From assembly GCA_030430575.1 (NCBI GenBank), contig JAUIKF010000004.1, positions 124,001-188,000 on the forward strand: a DNA stretch of 64,000 bases, written 5' to 3'. The stretch is from Bacteroidia bacterium. GTDB lineage: Bacteria > Bacteroidota > Bacteroidia > J057. The notes below the pieces were generated by a model that made no database searches, had not been told where the DNA came from, and worked only from the letters and a program-made list of their open reading frames with translations. Shown piece after piece: positions 28,434-37,385 of the stretch; within the stretch, counting starts at the first letter, position 1; each line of letters starts with the position of its first letter. The translations under genes were made by a program, and so were the position numbers.

Positions 28434-28441
28434 CAAATCTA
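28434..28441 (-). promoter_or_regulatory. -7 box of the DUF2723 gene
   Basis: On the minus strand TAGATTTG is an exact TAnnTTTG, giving a leader of about 36-38 bases before the ATG at 28391. No clear TTTG at -33. Confidence 0.35.
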
Positions 28442-28546
28442 GTTAATTATGTTGAAAGGACATATAGGAAAGGTGTTAAGGGATAAATGAAAGTCAAAAT
28501 GAAAATGAAAATTAAAATATGAGTTGACGATCCTTTATTTTGAGGG

Positions 28547-29242
28547 ATGCAATCACCGATTATTACCAAAACGTCACGACTTTACCTGCGCGAATTTATG
28601 CCTGATGATGCGCCGCATTTCTTTGCGCTGAATAATGACCCCGAGGTCATTCGCTACACGGGGGATGCCCCTTTCGCTAACGAAGCCGCTGCGCGCGCTT
28701 TTCTGGAAGCCTATGATGCGTATGCACGACATGGGATGGGACGTTGGGCGGTGATCCGCAAGGAGGATGAAGCGTATTTGGGATGGTGTGGACTAAAGTA
28801 TTCCCCTGACTTGGATGAGGTAGATATCGGTTTTCGGTTTTTTCGGAAGTACTGGGGCCGAGGCTACGCCACTGAAGCCGCCCAGGCATGCTTAGCGTAT
28901 GGGTTGGAGACCTTGGGTCTCAAAGAGATTGTGGGTCGCGCCATGAAAGCTAATCATGCGTCTATGCGTGTGTTGGAGAAGTTAGGGATGCAATTTTGGA
29001 AAGAAATTGATTTTGACGGAGAAGAAGGCGTAAAGACCGTTCGCTGCGCTCACTGTCAGAGAAGAGACCGCTCGACTCGAAGACTCCTCTCGCTGTCAGA
29101 TTGTTCGCTTTGCTCACTGTCAGACCAAGGCATGTCCCTTTGTCTTTTGTCTGAAAGCGAGTCTTCGAGCGGTCTGACAGTGAGGGGCTTAAGCCCCGAA
29201 CGATCTCGCAGCGAGCCCAAAGGGCGAGCGGTCTCGCAGTGA
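28547..29242 (+). CDS. GNAT N-acetyltransferase (RimJ/RimL-like) with repeat-encoded tail
   Basis: Residues 1 to about 163 are a GNAT domain: TSRLYLREFMPDDAPHFFAL, WAVIRKEDEAYLGWCGL, the acetyl-CoA loop RKYWGRGYATEA (about residues 100-110) and MRVLEKLGMQFWKEI. From residue 164 the frame runs into the palindromic element at 29035-29264, adding a Ser/Arg-rich tail of 68 residues (for example SSSGLTVRGLSPERSR) and ending in the element. The native C-terminus, normally a final beta strand, appears to be lost. The protein may be impaired. Its substrate is unknown. Confidence 0.8.
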   Translation: MQSPIITKTSRLYLREFMPDDAPHFFALNNDPEVIRYTGDAPFANEAAARAFLEAYDAYARHGMGRWAVIRKEDEAYLGWCGLKYSPDLDEVDIGFRFFRKYWGRGYATEAAQACLAYGLETLGLKEIVGRAMKANHASMRVLEKLGMQFWKEIDFDGEEGVKTVRCAHCQRRDRSTRRLLSLSDCSLCSLSDQGMSLCLLSESESSSGLTVRGLSPERSRSEPKGRAVSQ

Positions 29243-29264
29243 GGAGCGAACGCGACGAACGGTC
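29035..29264. repeat. BIME-like mosaic palindromic element, copy R1
   Basis: This 230-base element is bounded by GACCGTTCG / CGAACGGTC. Its right half holds cores of the form GARCGRTCTSRCAGYGAG at 29167-29184, 29198-29215 and 29226-29243 plus a partial one at 29257-29266. They are separated by short, often palindromic linkers (GGGCTTAAGCCCC, CCCAAAGGGC, GAGCGAACGCGAC). The left half carries the same cores in inverse orientation. It lies between convergent genes, encodes the GNAT tail and stops directly before the gpsA stop codon (29265-29267). A second copy is at 43831-44049. Confidence 0.85.
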
Positions 29265-30314
29265 TCAAATAAACTCCACATCTTCCGTAAATGGATACTC
29301 CATCAGCAATCGCAACCCACGTTGTATGTCCATCCCTTCAAATAAGACACGATAGACTGCTTGAGTTATGGGAGCAGGTAGTTTGTAGCGATTGGCCAAT
29401 GCACGCATGATGCAAGTCGTATTGACGCCTTCGGCTACCTCATCCATACTCTCGATGATCTGGGCGAGGGTCTCGCCTTTGGCGAGTCGGTGGCCTACCG
29501 TGAAGTTTCGACTGTGAGAACTAGAGCAGGTGGCGACGAGGTCCCCTATACCTGCCAGGCCCAAGAAGGCCTTCGGATCGGCGCCTAGCCCTTTCCCCAA
29601 ATGAATGATCTCCGCCATCCCTCTCGCAATCAGGAGTGAACGCGTATTATGTCCATAGCCCAGCCCTTCCAAAATACCTGCGGAAATCGCCATGATATTT
29701 TTGAGCACACCGGCCAATTCTATCCCGATCAGGTGATGATTGGCATGTACGCGAAAGCGTCGAGACCGCAAGACGGCACTTCCTTCTCGTATGACTTCGT
29801 CGAAGTGACTGGCCACTACTGTAGCGGCGGGCTGTCCATCAAATATCTCAAAGGAGAGATTGGGGCCTGCCATACAGCCCACCCGCCGGACAACCGTCTC
29901 TTCAACGATCAACTCACTCATCGTCTTGACTTCCTCTTTTTCCAAAGTCTCTACCTCATGAATGACTTTTCCCTCAGGCAGCCGTACATCTAGGCCTTTG
30001 GTACCGTGGATAAGGATATGGTAAGGGTGTAAATAAGGAGACAACTGCTGGAGCATATTGCGGAAGGCAGCTGCAGGAACGATGGGAAAGATAAGGCCAC
30101 AGGAAGATGCCAATTCTTCATGAGAAGTAGTCACATGAATATTCTCATGCATCTTGCGCCCTTTGAGGGTGCGGGTAGTATGAATTTGATCGGCAATTTC
30201 CTGGCGACGTGCCAAGAGGAGCACCTTGCCATTCTCAGCCATGATATTGGCGATAGCAGTTCCGAAGCTTCCTGCACCGATAACGCCTGCGATATAATCA
30301 GATGTGGTTTTCAA
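29265..30314 (-). CDS. gpsA: NAD(P)H-dependent glycerol-3-phosphate dehydrogenase
   Basis: This 349-residue enzyme reduces dihydroxyacetone phosphate to sn-glycerol-3-phosphate for phospholipid synthesis. The Rossmann motif is GVIGAGSFGTAIANIMAENG (residues 10-29). The catalytic-lysine regions are HGTKGLD and GVLKNIMAISAGILEGLGYG. The start overlaps the end of the acyltransferase gene by 17 bases, consistent with coupled supply of glycerol-3-phosphate to acylation. The stop codon abuts repeat element R1. Confidence 0.95.
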   Translation of the reverse strand: MKTTSDYIAGVIGAGSFGTAIANIMAENGKVLLLARRQEIADQIHTTRTLKGRKMHENIHVTTSHEELASSCGLIFPIVPAAAFRNMLQQLSPYLHPYHILIHGTKGLDVRLPEGKVIHEVETLEKEEVKTMSELIVEETVVRRVGCMAGPNLSFEIFDGQPAATVVASHFDEVIREGSAVLRSRRFRVHANHHLIGIELAGVLKNIMAISAGILEGLGYGHNTRSLLIARGMAEIIHLGKGLGADPKAFLGLAGIGDLVATCSSSHSRNFTVGHRLAKGETLAQIIESMDEVAEGVNTTCIMRALANRYKLPAPITQAVYRVLFEGMDIQRGLRLLMEYPFTEDVEFI

Positions 30315-32004
30315 GTCCGTAGCCTTCTAGGCGGTTGCGATAGTAATACAACAAATTCATGTCCTCAGAGGCCAGTGTCTGGGGATTCTGGAAAGTAAGG
30401 GGCCTTTTGCTGTGATATAAGCCTAGGTTCTTCACCCCATGCTCTATGATGCTCATGGTATTGGTCTCTAGGTGAGGAGAGAGCATGACCTTGCTCCGGT
30501 CTCTCAGGTTTTTGAGAACCTGCATAATGCGATCTACCGTCGCCAGGTACTCCTTCAATCCCAATACGCGATCTTCCTCAGAGAGCCTCAGTAAGGCATA
30601 TAAGTCAAAATCAGGGAATCGACGCTTTAGCATTTCAAACGCCACAAAAGCGACGATATGGCTCGAAAATACATGGTTCTCAGCGTGATAGCGGTCTACG
30701 ATCCGCTCACCAAGCATGCGGGTGTACTCTCCATCACGTTGAACATCTTCGCGAATCTCTCCCCGAGTCATAAAGTATTCTTTCACATCGATATCCCGAC
30801 CATGTTGTCCGATACTCACTCCTGCTTCGTCCACGAAATTCCCAAAGATATCCATCGGCTTCCCAAAGTTGAGCGTGATATCTGATGTTTTCCCAAACGT
30901 TTTCCAAATAAACTGGATGAATTTTCGATAGCTAGCAAATTCATCATTGATGATATAGTATTGCTCTTGCCCTGTCCGCTTGAGATGCTGATTGATAAGC
31001 GATTTGGCTTCTAGGACAAAATGATAGCTCATGACGACAGGTACCACAAAAATCTTCTTTTGACTTCCATTGTCAAGGAAATTGCGGCGCTGAGCTTCCA
31101 CAGCGGTCCCCAATAACCCCAATTTGAGGTGCTTTTCAATCATACCTGTCCGTGACCGAGTTCCTCCAGGGAAAAATAAACTGTGGCAGTTTTTCTCAAT
31201 GGCTAGGGTCGAATAAGCGTCAAGGGTGGTGCGATAAATAGGATTTCTCTTCCTTCTATCCACCCGATAAGCGCCTGCCCGGCTCATGAAGTGGGCGAGG
31301 ATTTTATTGTTAAACAAATTCAGCCCGGCTCCATAGATAAAAGCAGGCAATCCGAGCGCATGAAGGCTCCATCCTACGATGATCGAATCGACATTGCTGA
31401 TATGGGTGGGGACCAGGACGATAGTCCCTTTAGCTGCGAGTGTACGTAAAGCGTCTATTTCTCCACGTAAGTGTACTTTTTCCTGTAAGCCAATTCGGTG
31501 ATTGATGACCGATTTGATGGTTTTGCCAGCAGAGGCATTGAGGAGAGTAGAAAAAATAAAGGGCAATACACGCTTGGCAAAATGGTAAGTAGAAGGCTTA
31601 AAGGTGCTCGAAATCTCATTGGCATAAACCGAGACAATGCTTTCAAGCATTTCTTCACTTTTTGCTGAAAATGCTGCGGGATCGTTCTCTAATTGTTCGT
31701 TTTGTACCAATTGGTGCTTGATCTCCTTCCAGAATTTGCGCTCATCTTTTGGGTCAATTTTCCAGGGGTCTTCGACCATTCGCAAGTGCTCGCGATGCAT
31801 AGTAGTCGCGATCAGATCGTGCAGGTCTTTGCCTTCCCTCGCCGCATGTTTATGCAATTGCGTTAACGTCTCTGCTTGGACCAGCTTCACAAAGTCCTTG
31901 TTCTTCCGCAACAGTTTGGCTATTGGCCAATCCTTTATCTGAGGGATTACCGGCGGCAGCAGAATGCCCTCGTTTTGGTAAGCAAGTTTGGCGGGTTTAG
32001 CCAT
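30298..32004 (-). CDS. glycerol-3-phosphate acyltransferase family protein (PlsB-like)
   Basis: This 568-residue protein has the acyltransferase blocks HISNVD (HX4D, about residue 197) and FPGGTRSRTG, plus YRVDRRKRN. It is longer than PlsC (about 250 residues) and fits the PlsB-like group. It transfers acyl groups to glycerol-3-phosphate at the inner membrane. It overlaps gpsA by 17 bases downstream, which supports this assignment. The choice between PlsB and a lysophospholipid acyltransferase rests on this context. Confidence 0.85.
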   Translation of the reverse strand: MAKPAKLAYQNEGILLPPVIPQIKDWPIAKLLRKNKDFVKLVQAETLTQLHKHAAREGKDLHDLIATTMHREHLRMVEDPWKIDPKDERKFWKEIKHQLVQNEQLENDPAAFSAKSEEMLESIVSVYANEISSTFKPSTYHFAKRVLPFIFSTLLNASAGKTIKSVINHRIGLQEKVHLRGEIDALRTLAAKGTIVLVPTHISNVDSIIVGWSLHALGLPAFIYGAGLNLFNNKILAHFMSRAGAYRVDRRKRNPIYRTTLDAYSTLAIEKNCHSLFFPGGTRSRTGMIEKHLKLGLLGTAVEAQRRNFLDNGSQKKIFVVPVVMSYHFVLEAKSLINQHLKRTGQEQYYIINDEFASYRKFIQFIWKTFGKTSDITLNFGKPMDIFGNFVDEAGVSIGQHGRDIDVKEYFMTRGEIREDVQRDGEYTRMLGERIVDRYHAENHVFSSHIVAFVAFEMLKRRFPDFDLYALLRLSEEDRVLGLKEYLATVDRIMQVLKNLRDRSKVMLSPHLETNTMSIIEHGVKNLGLYHSKRPLTFQNPQTLASEDMNLLYYYRNRLEGYGLENHI

Positions 32005-32030
32005 GGGGGAAATTAGGAATTAAGAATTAC

Positions 32031-33518
32031 TCATTTTATCATTTGCCGTGTCTGCCGTATCAGCTCCCAGTAGGGAGGTAAATACCCCTCCTTTGTTTGA
32101 AAGTTTTGGGCACTTTCTAACACTTGGGCCTTGATCTCGGCATGGCGTTCTGAAAACCGCTGAATTTTTAAGGCTGTCACGGCATTCATCCCCTCTGGGA
32201 CAGGTCCCACGCCGCCAAATTGATTCACGATCCAGCTATACGCTTTTGCAAGCCTGACCAAGGGCAAAGTCAGGTGCGCATATTCCAGTTCATCTCCGGC
32301 ATCTGCTCCTTCGAGCATCAGGTCAATCACTGCATTGTCCACGTGATCATCAAATAGCGTCTCTAAATTACGCCATTCGGCCACTACCGTCAGTTGGGGA
32401 TCATACTCCAGATCTGCTGGTTCATGGGTTTCGAAATTTGTCACACCAATGGCTGACAGCCAGTTCACCAACCCCTCCGAAGAAATCGTCGAAATACCCA
32501 TCCACAGATCTAGCCCTTTCTGATGATAGGCATCATAAGCCACTTCCGAGCAGAATTTGGCATGTGGGTCTTTGAAGTCCATAGCAAAATCATAAGGAAT
32601 ATGTCGATTATTGGCTTCTTCGAGGGCATAGGTGGCTGCTTTATGGGGAAGCATGGGGTCTGACTGGATAGCAGGCAGATCAGCCCTGGGGCGCAGGACG
32701 AGAACGCGAAGCTTTTTGTCCTCCAAATATTGATTCAAATCCGCAATGGCCACCCCCAGCTCTATATGCGCTTCAATGATAGACGGCGCCTGGGTTTGTT
32801 CATCGATATGTACCAAAGCGACATGGGAGAAATTACCAGGAAAATCATTTCCCCGGGAGATCAGGGCAGAAGCTGCCGCACCGCCACGTGACACGAGGAT
32901 GTCTCCGCTATGGATGTCTACGCCATGAATATGGGCCATTGGGGTAGCTGAAGGCTCGTTTTTGCCCGGCGTCAAGGCATCCCAGTTTTCTGGACTTACC
33001 TGAAGCATAACTTCTTCTGCGGCAGCACGTCCCCCATACAAGAGGCGATAAAGCGTCTCCCGCGCCTCTCGTGAGTTCATGTCCCATTGCTGAGACTGAG
33101 ATTTGGTGGTCTCGCGGAGTTTGCTGTATAACTGCAAATAATACCCCAAGCCATCTTCACAAGCTCCGATCATCGGCGCCAACCCAAAAAATTGCTGCTC
33201 CAGGTCGCGGAAACGCTGATCGGTAGGCGGCAATTGAAGAGAATCTATTTCTTGTAAGAGGGTGAGGGTGAAGGCCATACGCGCCTCCAGGTCACTCTCC
33301 AAACTCTCGCATCCGGCCGCCCTCGCTGCCAGAAATTGCTTCTCATAAGCTTCCCAGCGGGCATCTTGGTCCCAGACAAAAGGCCGCTCTCCAGGCGATT
33401 CAGGCACAGGAGGACTGCCTCCTGGAATGAGTAGTAATAGATAAGCACCTATCATGATCAGCCCGATACGTAACAGTCGCTTAGGCCACTTGCGAGGAAG
33501 AGGAGGGGATTCACTCAT
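32031..33518 (-). CDS. YiiX-like permuted NlpC/P60 cysteine hydrolase
   Basis: This 495-residue protein has one N-terminal membrane segment (about residues 14-31, GLIMIGAYLLLLIPGG). The catalytic domain has GDILVSRG and NFSHVALVH (His232) before AKFCSEVAYDAY (Cys323), the circularly permuted order of the YiiX/YebB family. Such enzymes act on lipid or peptide amide/ester bonds. It is probably tethered to the inner membrane facing the periplasm. The C-terminal 130 residues are not recognisable. Confidence 0.75.
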   Translation of the reverse strand: MSESPPLPRKWPKRLLRIGLIMIGAYLLLLIPGGSPPVPESPGERPFVWDQDARWEAYEKQFLAARAAGCESLESDLEARMAFTLTLLQEIDSLQLPPTDQRFRDLEQQFFGLAPMIGACEDGLGYYLQLYSKLRETTKSQSQQWDMNSREARETLYRLLYGGRAAAEEVMLQVSPENWDALTPGKNEPSATPMAHIHGVDIHSGDILVSRGGAAASALISRGNDFPGNFSHVALVHIDEQTQAPSIIEAHIELGVAIADLNQYLEDKKLRVLVLRPRADLPAIQSDPMLPHKAATYALEEANNRHIPYDFAMDFKDPHAKFCSEVAYDAYHQKGLDLWMGISTISSEGLVNWLSAIGVTNFETHEPADLEYDPQLTVVAEWRNLETLFDDHVDNAVIDLMLEGADAGDELEYAHLTLPLVRLAKAYSWIVNQFGGVGPVPEGMNAVTALKIQRFSERHAEIKAQVLESAQNFQTKEGYLPPYWELIRQTRQMIK

Positions 33519-33605
33519 AACTATAGGAGATTATTAATTATGGTTAATCGATAACTTTAGGATGGAAGGTTAGGTCAAAGATTACCAATACTGTTAAGTG
33601 AAAAT

Positions 33606-33650
33606 AATAAACAAGAAACAAGGTATATCCTGAGTCTCGTCGAAGGAAAG
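33606..33650. repeat. dispersed repeat with CCTGAG-GTCGAAGG core, copy 1
   Basis: An AATAAACAA...AAGG stretch followed by ATCCTGAG, a variable few bases and GTCGAAGGAAA. It matches 50216-50255 at most positions. It lies in the 193-base gap between folD and the YiiX-like gene; no gene is seen in that gap. Confidence 0.6.
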
Positions 33651-33711
33651 TAAAAAGGGAGGCATGTCTTTTGACCTAACTTTTAACTTTGTAAATCCTT
33701 GTTAATTATTC

Positions 33712-34602
33712 TTACTTGTTGTTAATCTTATTCTGGTACGCCTTTAGCGTATTTTTCATCAGCATACTGACAGTCATAGGGCCTACTCCACCTGGGACAG
33801 GGGTGATGTAGCTGCACTTGGGAGCTACAGAGTCAAAATGCACATCTCCTGCTAGTCGGTAGCCTGATTTTCTTGTGCTGTCAGGTACCCGCGTGATGCC
33901 CACGTCAATGACAATCGCTCCTTCTTTGACCATTTCGCCCTTCAGGAATTCAGGCCTACCAAGTGCTACAACAATGATATCTGCTTGTTGACAAAAAGCC
34001 TCTAATTCGGCTGAAGGGGTACGGCTGTGACAGATCGTCACGGTGCAGTTGCCTGGTTTTCCCTTGCCAGAAAGCAGAATGGACATGGGGCGCCCCACGA
34101 TATTTGATCGTCCAAGGACGACACAATGTTTGCCAGAGGTATCTATGTCATAGCGTTTGAGCATTTCCATGATTCCGGCAGGTGTAGCGGGCAGCAATGT
34201 CGGTAGCCCAAGGGTCATCTTGCCTACATTGACAGGGTGGAACCCGTCAGCGTCTTTTTCGGGTTGGATGGCGTGGATGACCGCGTCTGGGTCTATTTGT
34301 TTGGGTAATGGAAGCTGTACAATCATGCCGTCTACGCCGTCATCGGCGTTAAGCGCAGCTACCTCAGCCAAGAGTTCTTCTTGGCTGATGGAAGCGGGAA
34401 ACCGCTTCAGGGTAGAGCGAAATCCGACATAGCCGCAGGCTTTGATCTTGTGATTGACATAGGTCTGGGAAGCCCCGTCTTCCCCTACCAGCACCGCGAC
34501 AAGGTGAGGGGGGCGTTTTCCTGTAGCAGTAAGCTCAGAAACTGCTACTTTAAGTTCATCTTTAAGAGTTTGAGAAAGCTGTTTGCCGTTCAGAAGTTCC
34601 AT
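33712..34602 (-). CDS. folD: methylenetetrahydrofolate dehydrogenase / cyclohydrolase
   Basis: This 296-residue bifunctional enzyme interconverts methylene-, methenyl- and formyl-tetrahydrofolate. The active-site Tyr-Lys pair is in [16 protein letters not shown]. The substrate motif [13 protein letters not shown] is present, as are the Rossmann region [14 protein letters not shown] and the C-terminal [11 protein letters not shown]. An exact -7 box, TAATTTTG, lies on the minus strand at 34617-34624, suggesting a leader of only about 10 bases. Confidence 0.97.
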   Translation of the reverse strand: MELLNGKQLSQTLKDELKVAVSELTATGKRPPHLVAVLVGEDGASQTYVNHKIKACGYVGFRSTLKRFPASISQEELLAEVAALNADDGVDGMIVQLPLPKQIDPDAVIHAIQPEKDADGFHPVNVGKMTLGLPTLLPATPAGIMEMLKRYDIDTSGKHCVVLGRSNIVGRPMSILLSGKGKPGNCTVTICHSRTPSAELEAFCQQADIIVVALGRPEFLKGEMVKEGAIVIDVGITRVPDSTRKSGYRLAGDVHFDSVAPKCSYITPVPGGVGPMTVSMLMKNTLKAYQNKINNK

Positions 34603-34616
34603 ATGGGAATAAAAAT

Positions 34617-34624
34617 CAAAATTA
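34617..34624 (-). promoter_or_regulatory. -7 box of folD
   Basis: TAATTTTG on the minus strand matches TAnnTTTG exactly, 15 bases upstream of the ATG. There is no clear -33 element. Confidence 0.3.
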
Positions 34625-34673
34625 ACAGTAAAAGGAAGTGAGTTTCATAGGAGTAATTTTGAATGGTTTTTTT

Positions 34674-34712
34674 ATTCAACATTCAATCATTCAAAATTCA
34701 ACATTCATTCAA
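34674..34712. repeat. ATTCAA-rich intergenic repeat, copy 1
   Basis: Successive ATTCAACATTCAATCATTCA-like units run into the 3' end of the pseudouridine synthase gene. Similar tracts lie at 35528-35556 and 61968-62000. Confidence 0.5.
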
Positions 34713-35449
34713 CCCTCATCATATTTCCCCAATTGGCGAAGGACCACAGAGAAGTTTTTGGGATAAGGAGAAGTAAAAGTCATTTCTTCGTCCGATATAG
34801 GATGTCGAAATGTCAAGCTCATGGAATGTAATAGGTACCCCTGGTTGAGTGGACGTTCTTCGCGCCGTCCATTGGGCTTATAGCGTCGTTTCAAGGACGA
34901 AAGATAAAGGTCCTCTCCGCCATAAAGGGCATCTCCCACGATTGGGCAGCCCAAGGCCGTCATATGCGCGCGTATCTGGTGCGTACGCCCCGTGATGGGT
35001 TGACATCTCACCAAGGTGAAATTGCGAAATCGCTTTTCAGCTGTTACAATCGTAGTGGCTTTTTTGCCATCATTTTTGTGAGGAACCACCCGCTTATTGG
35101 TCGTGACCAAGAGGGGCAGGTCCACGATCTGCTCATCAAAATGATGCACGCCTTTGACCAGGGTCATATAGGTCTTAGAGACTTCCCTTCGCTGAAACTG
35201 AAGGGCAATCGTCCGATAGTTTTCTTTACCTTTGGCAATCAAAAGAATGCCAGAAGTCATTTTGTCAAGACGATGACAGAGCTGCGCTTCGGGGTGGTAT
35301 ATCTTGGCGAGATGATTGAGGTTGCGATTGCTTTTGTCATCAAGGCTCGCCATCGCAAGTGGTTTGTTGACCAATATGATGGCCTCATCTTCAAATAGAA
35401 TGAGGTCCTCAAAGCGAACAAACTTGGGTTTGAATTCAGGGTTGGACAT
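34709..35449 (-). CDS. RluA-family pseudouridine synthase
   Basis: This 246-residue protein has the RluA signature CHRLDKMTSGILL with catalytic Asp62, the YMTLVKG strand and GRTHQIRAHMTALGCPIVGD. There is no N-terminal S4 domain. The RNA target (rRNA or tRNA position) cannot be told from sequence. Confidence 0.9.
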   Translation of the reverse strand: MSNPEFKPKFVRFEDLILFEDEAIILVNKPLAMASLDDKSNRNLNHLAKIYHPEAQLCHRLDKMTSGILLIAKGKENYRTIALQFQRREVSKTYMTLVKGVHHFDEQIVDLPLLVTTNKRVVPHKNDGKKATTIVTAEKRFRNFTLVRCQPITGRTHQIRAHMTALGCPIVGDALYGGEDLYLSSLKRRYKPNGRREERPLNQGYLLHSMSLTFRHPISDEEMTFTSPYPKNFSVVLRQLGKYDEG

Positions 35450-35527
35450 GTCTTAAAAATGTAATAGGAAAATCAGAAAAATAAATGGAACCATTTGAAT
35501 TTGTAAATGCATGATTTCCAAATTGTT

Positions 35528-35556
35528 ATTCAAAATTAGTCATTCATTCAAAATTA
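35528..35556. repeat. ATTCAA-rich intergenic repeat, copy 2
   Basis: ATTCAAAATTAGTCATTCAT followed by TCAAAATTA. The minus strand reads TAATTTTG twice, so the repeat happens to carry -7-like boxes pointing towards the pseudouridine synthase gene. Confidence 0.5.
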
Positions 35557-35603
35557 TTTCCTTAACTCGTCTAGACAAATATACCCGAAAAATATCGATT
35601 CTC

Positions 35604-36251
35604 ATGCGTACTTCAAGTACTACTAACAAAATAGAATGGGGCTTAGCCGCCTTTTGCCTGATAAGTATTGGGTTACGTACATTATCAGCCAGCATTTTCG
35701 ACAGCATTTTTGTGTTTGCCGCCTTTTCGCTGATCCTATACTATTCCTTGCGCATGTATTTAGGCTTCAAACATTGGCAAAAGGAAAAGTGGCTAGCGGT
35801 CGCCAGCACCCTATTGTTTTTGGGACTGGTCGCTCTATTGGTGAGTTGGACCATGTTGTTGCTCTTCCGACCTGAAAGTGATGAGGTATTGAAAATGGTG
35901 CTGATAGGCAGCTCGACCTTAATTCTGGGCGTTGGAATCTTTTACGTTCTGATCCGAAAAACCATCCAGCCTACCTACCTCAAAGCGTGGGCAAAAGGGC
36001 ATCTGATCCGATGGGCTGTGATTTTACCCATAATCCTTATCACCTACCTGATTGGCTGGCAAGGGCTTTTCCGCACCTTTTACCCTGAACAATACAACCA
36101 GCCCCAGCCCTTTACTTCCTATCACGCCAATGGAGCAAAACAAGTAGAAGGCTTTTACCTAAATGGAAAACCAGATAGCACGTGGGCGTATTATGACCAG
36201 ATGGGCGATACGGTGGAGGTGAAAGATTTACGAATATCGATTGATGAATAA
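35604..36251 (+). CDS. four-helix membrane protein with C-terminal MORN repeat
   Basis: From ATG 35604 the protein is 215 residues. An upstream ATG at 35511 would translate the A/T-rich repeat and is rejected. About five hydrophobic segments (for example FAAFSLILYYSLRMYLG and HLIRWAVILPIILITYLIGW) are followed by a single MORN-like motif near the end (YHANGAKQVEGFYLNGKPDS). I do not recognise a named family. Confidence 0.65.
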   Translation: MRTSSTTNKIEWGLAAFCLISIGLRTLSASIFDSIFVFAAFSLILYYSLRMYLGFKHWQKEKWLAVASTLLFLGLVALLVSWTMLLLFRPESDEVLKMVLIGSSTLILGVGIFYVLIRKTIQPTYLKAWAKGHLIRWAVILPIILITYLIGWQGLFRTFYPEQYNQPQPFTSYHANGAKQVEGFYLNGKPDSTWAYYDQMGDTVEVKDLRISIDE

Positions 36252-36328
36252 GGATTTCAGAAGGGTTTATTTGCCTTTTTCTTCAAAAATCAACAATCCT
36301 TGTTCAATATTCTGAAATCAGCTCCCTC

Positions 36329-37321
36329 CTAAACCACCCCAATTCCCCTAAGCGTCTCCCGAATCTGATCTTTCGAGAGCAACTCCATATTATTGGAATT
36401 GTAGTTCTGGAACTGGGCGTTGTCGTCAGGAGGAAAGTTGTCAAAGGGCGAATTTCGGAGGACGAACATGTCGTCTGTCTCGGTGATGTGGGGACGCTCC
36501 TCATCTGTGAAAAGGGCTTCATAGAGCTTCTCCCCAGGCCGTACGCCGATGACGTCAATACCGATGTCTTCAGGCTTATGGCCAAACCTAGGGGCCAATT
36601 CTTCTATCATCACTTGGGCCAGATCGGGAATCCTTAACCCAAACATTTTTAAGACAAATATCTCGCGGCCCTTCATGGTTCGGGCAGACTGTAAGATGAG
36701 ATTAGCTGCTTGGGGAATGGTCATGAAGAAGCGCGTCATCTCTTCTGAAGTAATGGTCACAGGACCCCCTTGCTCAATCTGATGGCGAAAAATGGGGATA
36801 ACGGATCCTACCGAGTTCAGCACATTGCCAAATCGCACACAAGCAAATTTTGCCCCAGATTCGCCTACAGGTGCATTGATAATGACCTTCTCGCTGAGCA
36901 GCTTAGTCGCTCCCATGGTGTTGAATGGACTTGCTGCCTTATCTGTCGAAATACCTACCATCGTCTGCACCCCTTTTTCTATGGCAGCTTCCACGACATG
37001 TTTGGTACCAATAACATTGGTATAGACGGCTTCGAAAGGGTTGTACTCACAAAAGGGGACGTGCTTCAACGCTGCAGCATGGAATATGATGTCTGCTCCT
37101 TCGGCTGCGCGCATGATGCGATCGCGGTCGCGGATATCACCCAGTAAATTCCGGATGACGGGGGATTTGAGCTTTTGATTCAGGAAAAAATGACCAGCCT
37201 CGTGGTTGTCAAATACCCGAATACGCTTGGGACCCAATTCCACCAACTGACTGACAATCTCTGAACCGATGGACCCACAGCCTCCTGTCACTAATATGTC
37301 TTTATTTTCGAAAAAATTCAT
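36329..37321 (-). CDS. NDP-sugar 4,6-dehydratase (LegB/PseB/FlaA1 type)
   Basis: This 330-residue extended SDR has the cofactor loop ILVTGGCGSIGSEIVSQL (about residues 9-26), D-x-R-D in LGDIRDRDR and the catalytic block ISTDKAASPFNTMGATK. Met takes the place of the usual SDR Tyr, as in the FlaA1/PseB group. It removes water from a nucleotide-activated GlcNAc to give a 4-keto-6-deoxy sugar. With the next three upstream genes it makes a coherent legionaminic-acid-type route. The substrate nucleotide (UDP or GDP) is not determinable. Confidence 0.85.
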   Translation of the reverse strand: MNFFENKDILVTGGCGSIGSEIVSQLVELGPKRIRVFDNHEAGHFFLNQKLKSPVIRNLLGDIRDRDRIMRAAEGADIIFHAAALKHVPFCEYNPFEAVYTNVIGTKHVVEAAIEKGVQTMVGISTDKAASPFNTMGATKLLSEKVIINAPVGESGAKFACVRFGNVLNSVGSVIPIFRHQIEQGGPVTITSEEMTRFFMTIPQAANLILQSARTMKGREIFVLKMFGLRIPDLAQVMIEELAPRFGHKPEDIGIDVIGVRPGEKLYEALFTDEERPHITETDDMFVLRNSPFDNFPPDDNAQFQNYNSNNMELLSKDQIRETLRGIGVV

Positions 37322-37385
37322 TCGCTACTTTCGTTTTTGTTAAGCACAGTGTATACTAAGACTATCTACACTTTCAACAGTTCTG

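Noticed and set aside
28547-29242. GNAT gene as the missing LegH acetyltransferase
   Set aside because: It is of the RimJ/RimL type, lies 7 kb away on the other strand and is probably damaged by a repeat.
35511-35603. Longer start for the membrane-MORN protein
   Set aside because: It runs through the ATTCAA repeat. The hydrophobic domain is complete from ATG 35604.
36252-36328. ATTTCAGAA/TTCTGAAAT inverted repeat between convergent genes, as a terminator
   Set aside because: The loop is about 50 bases and there is no T tract directly after the stem.
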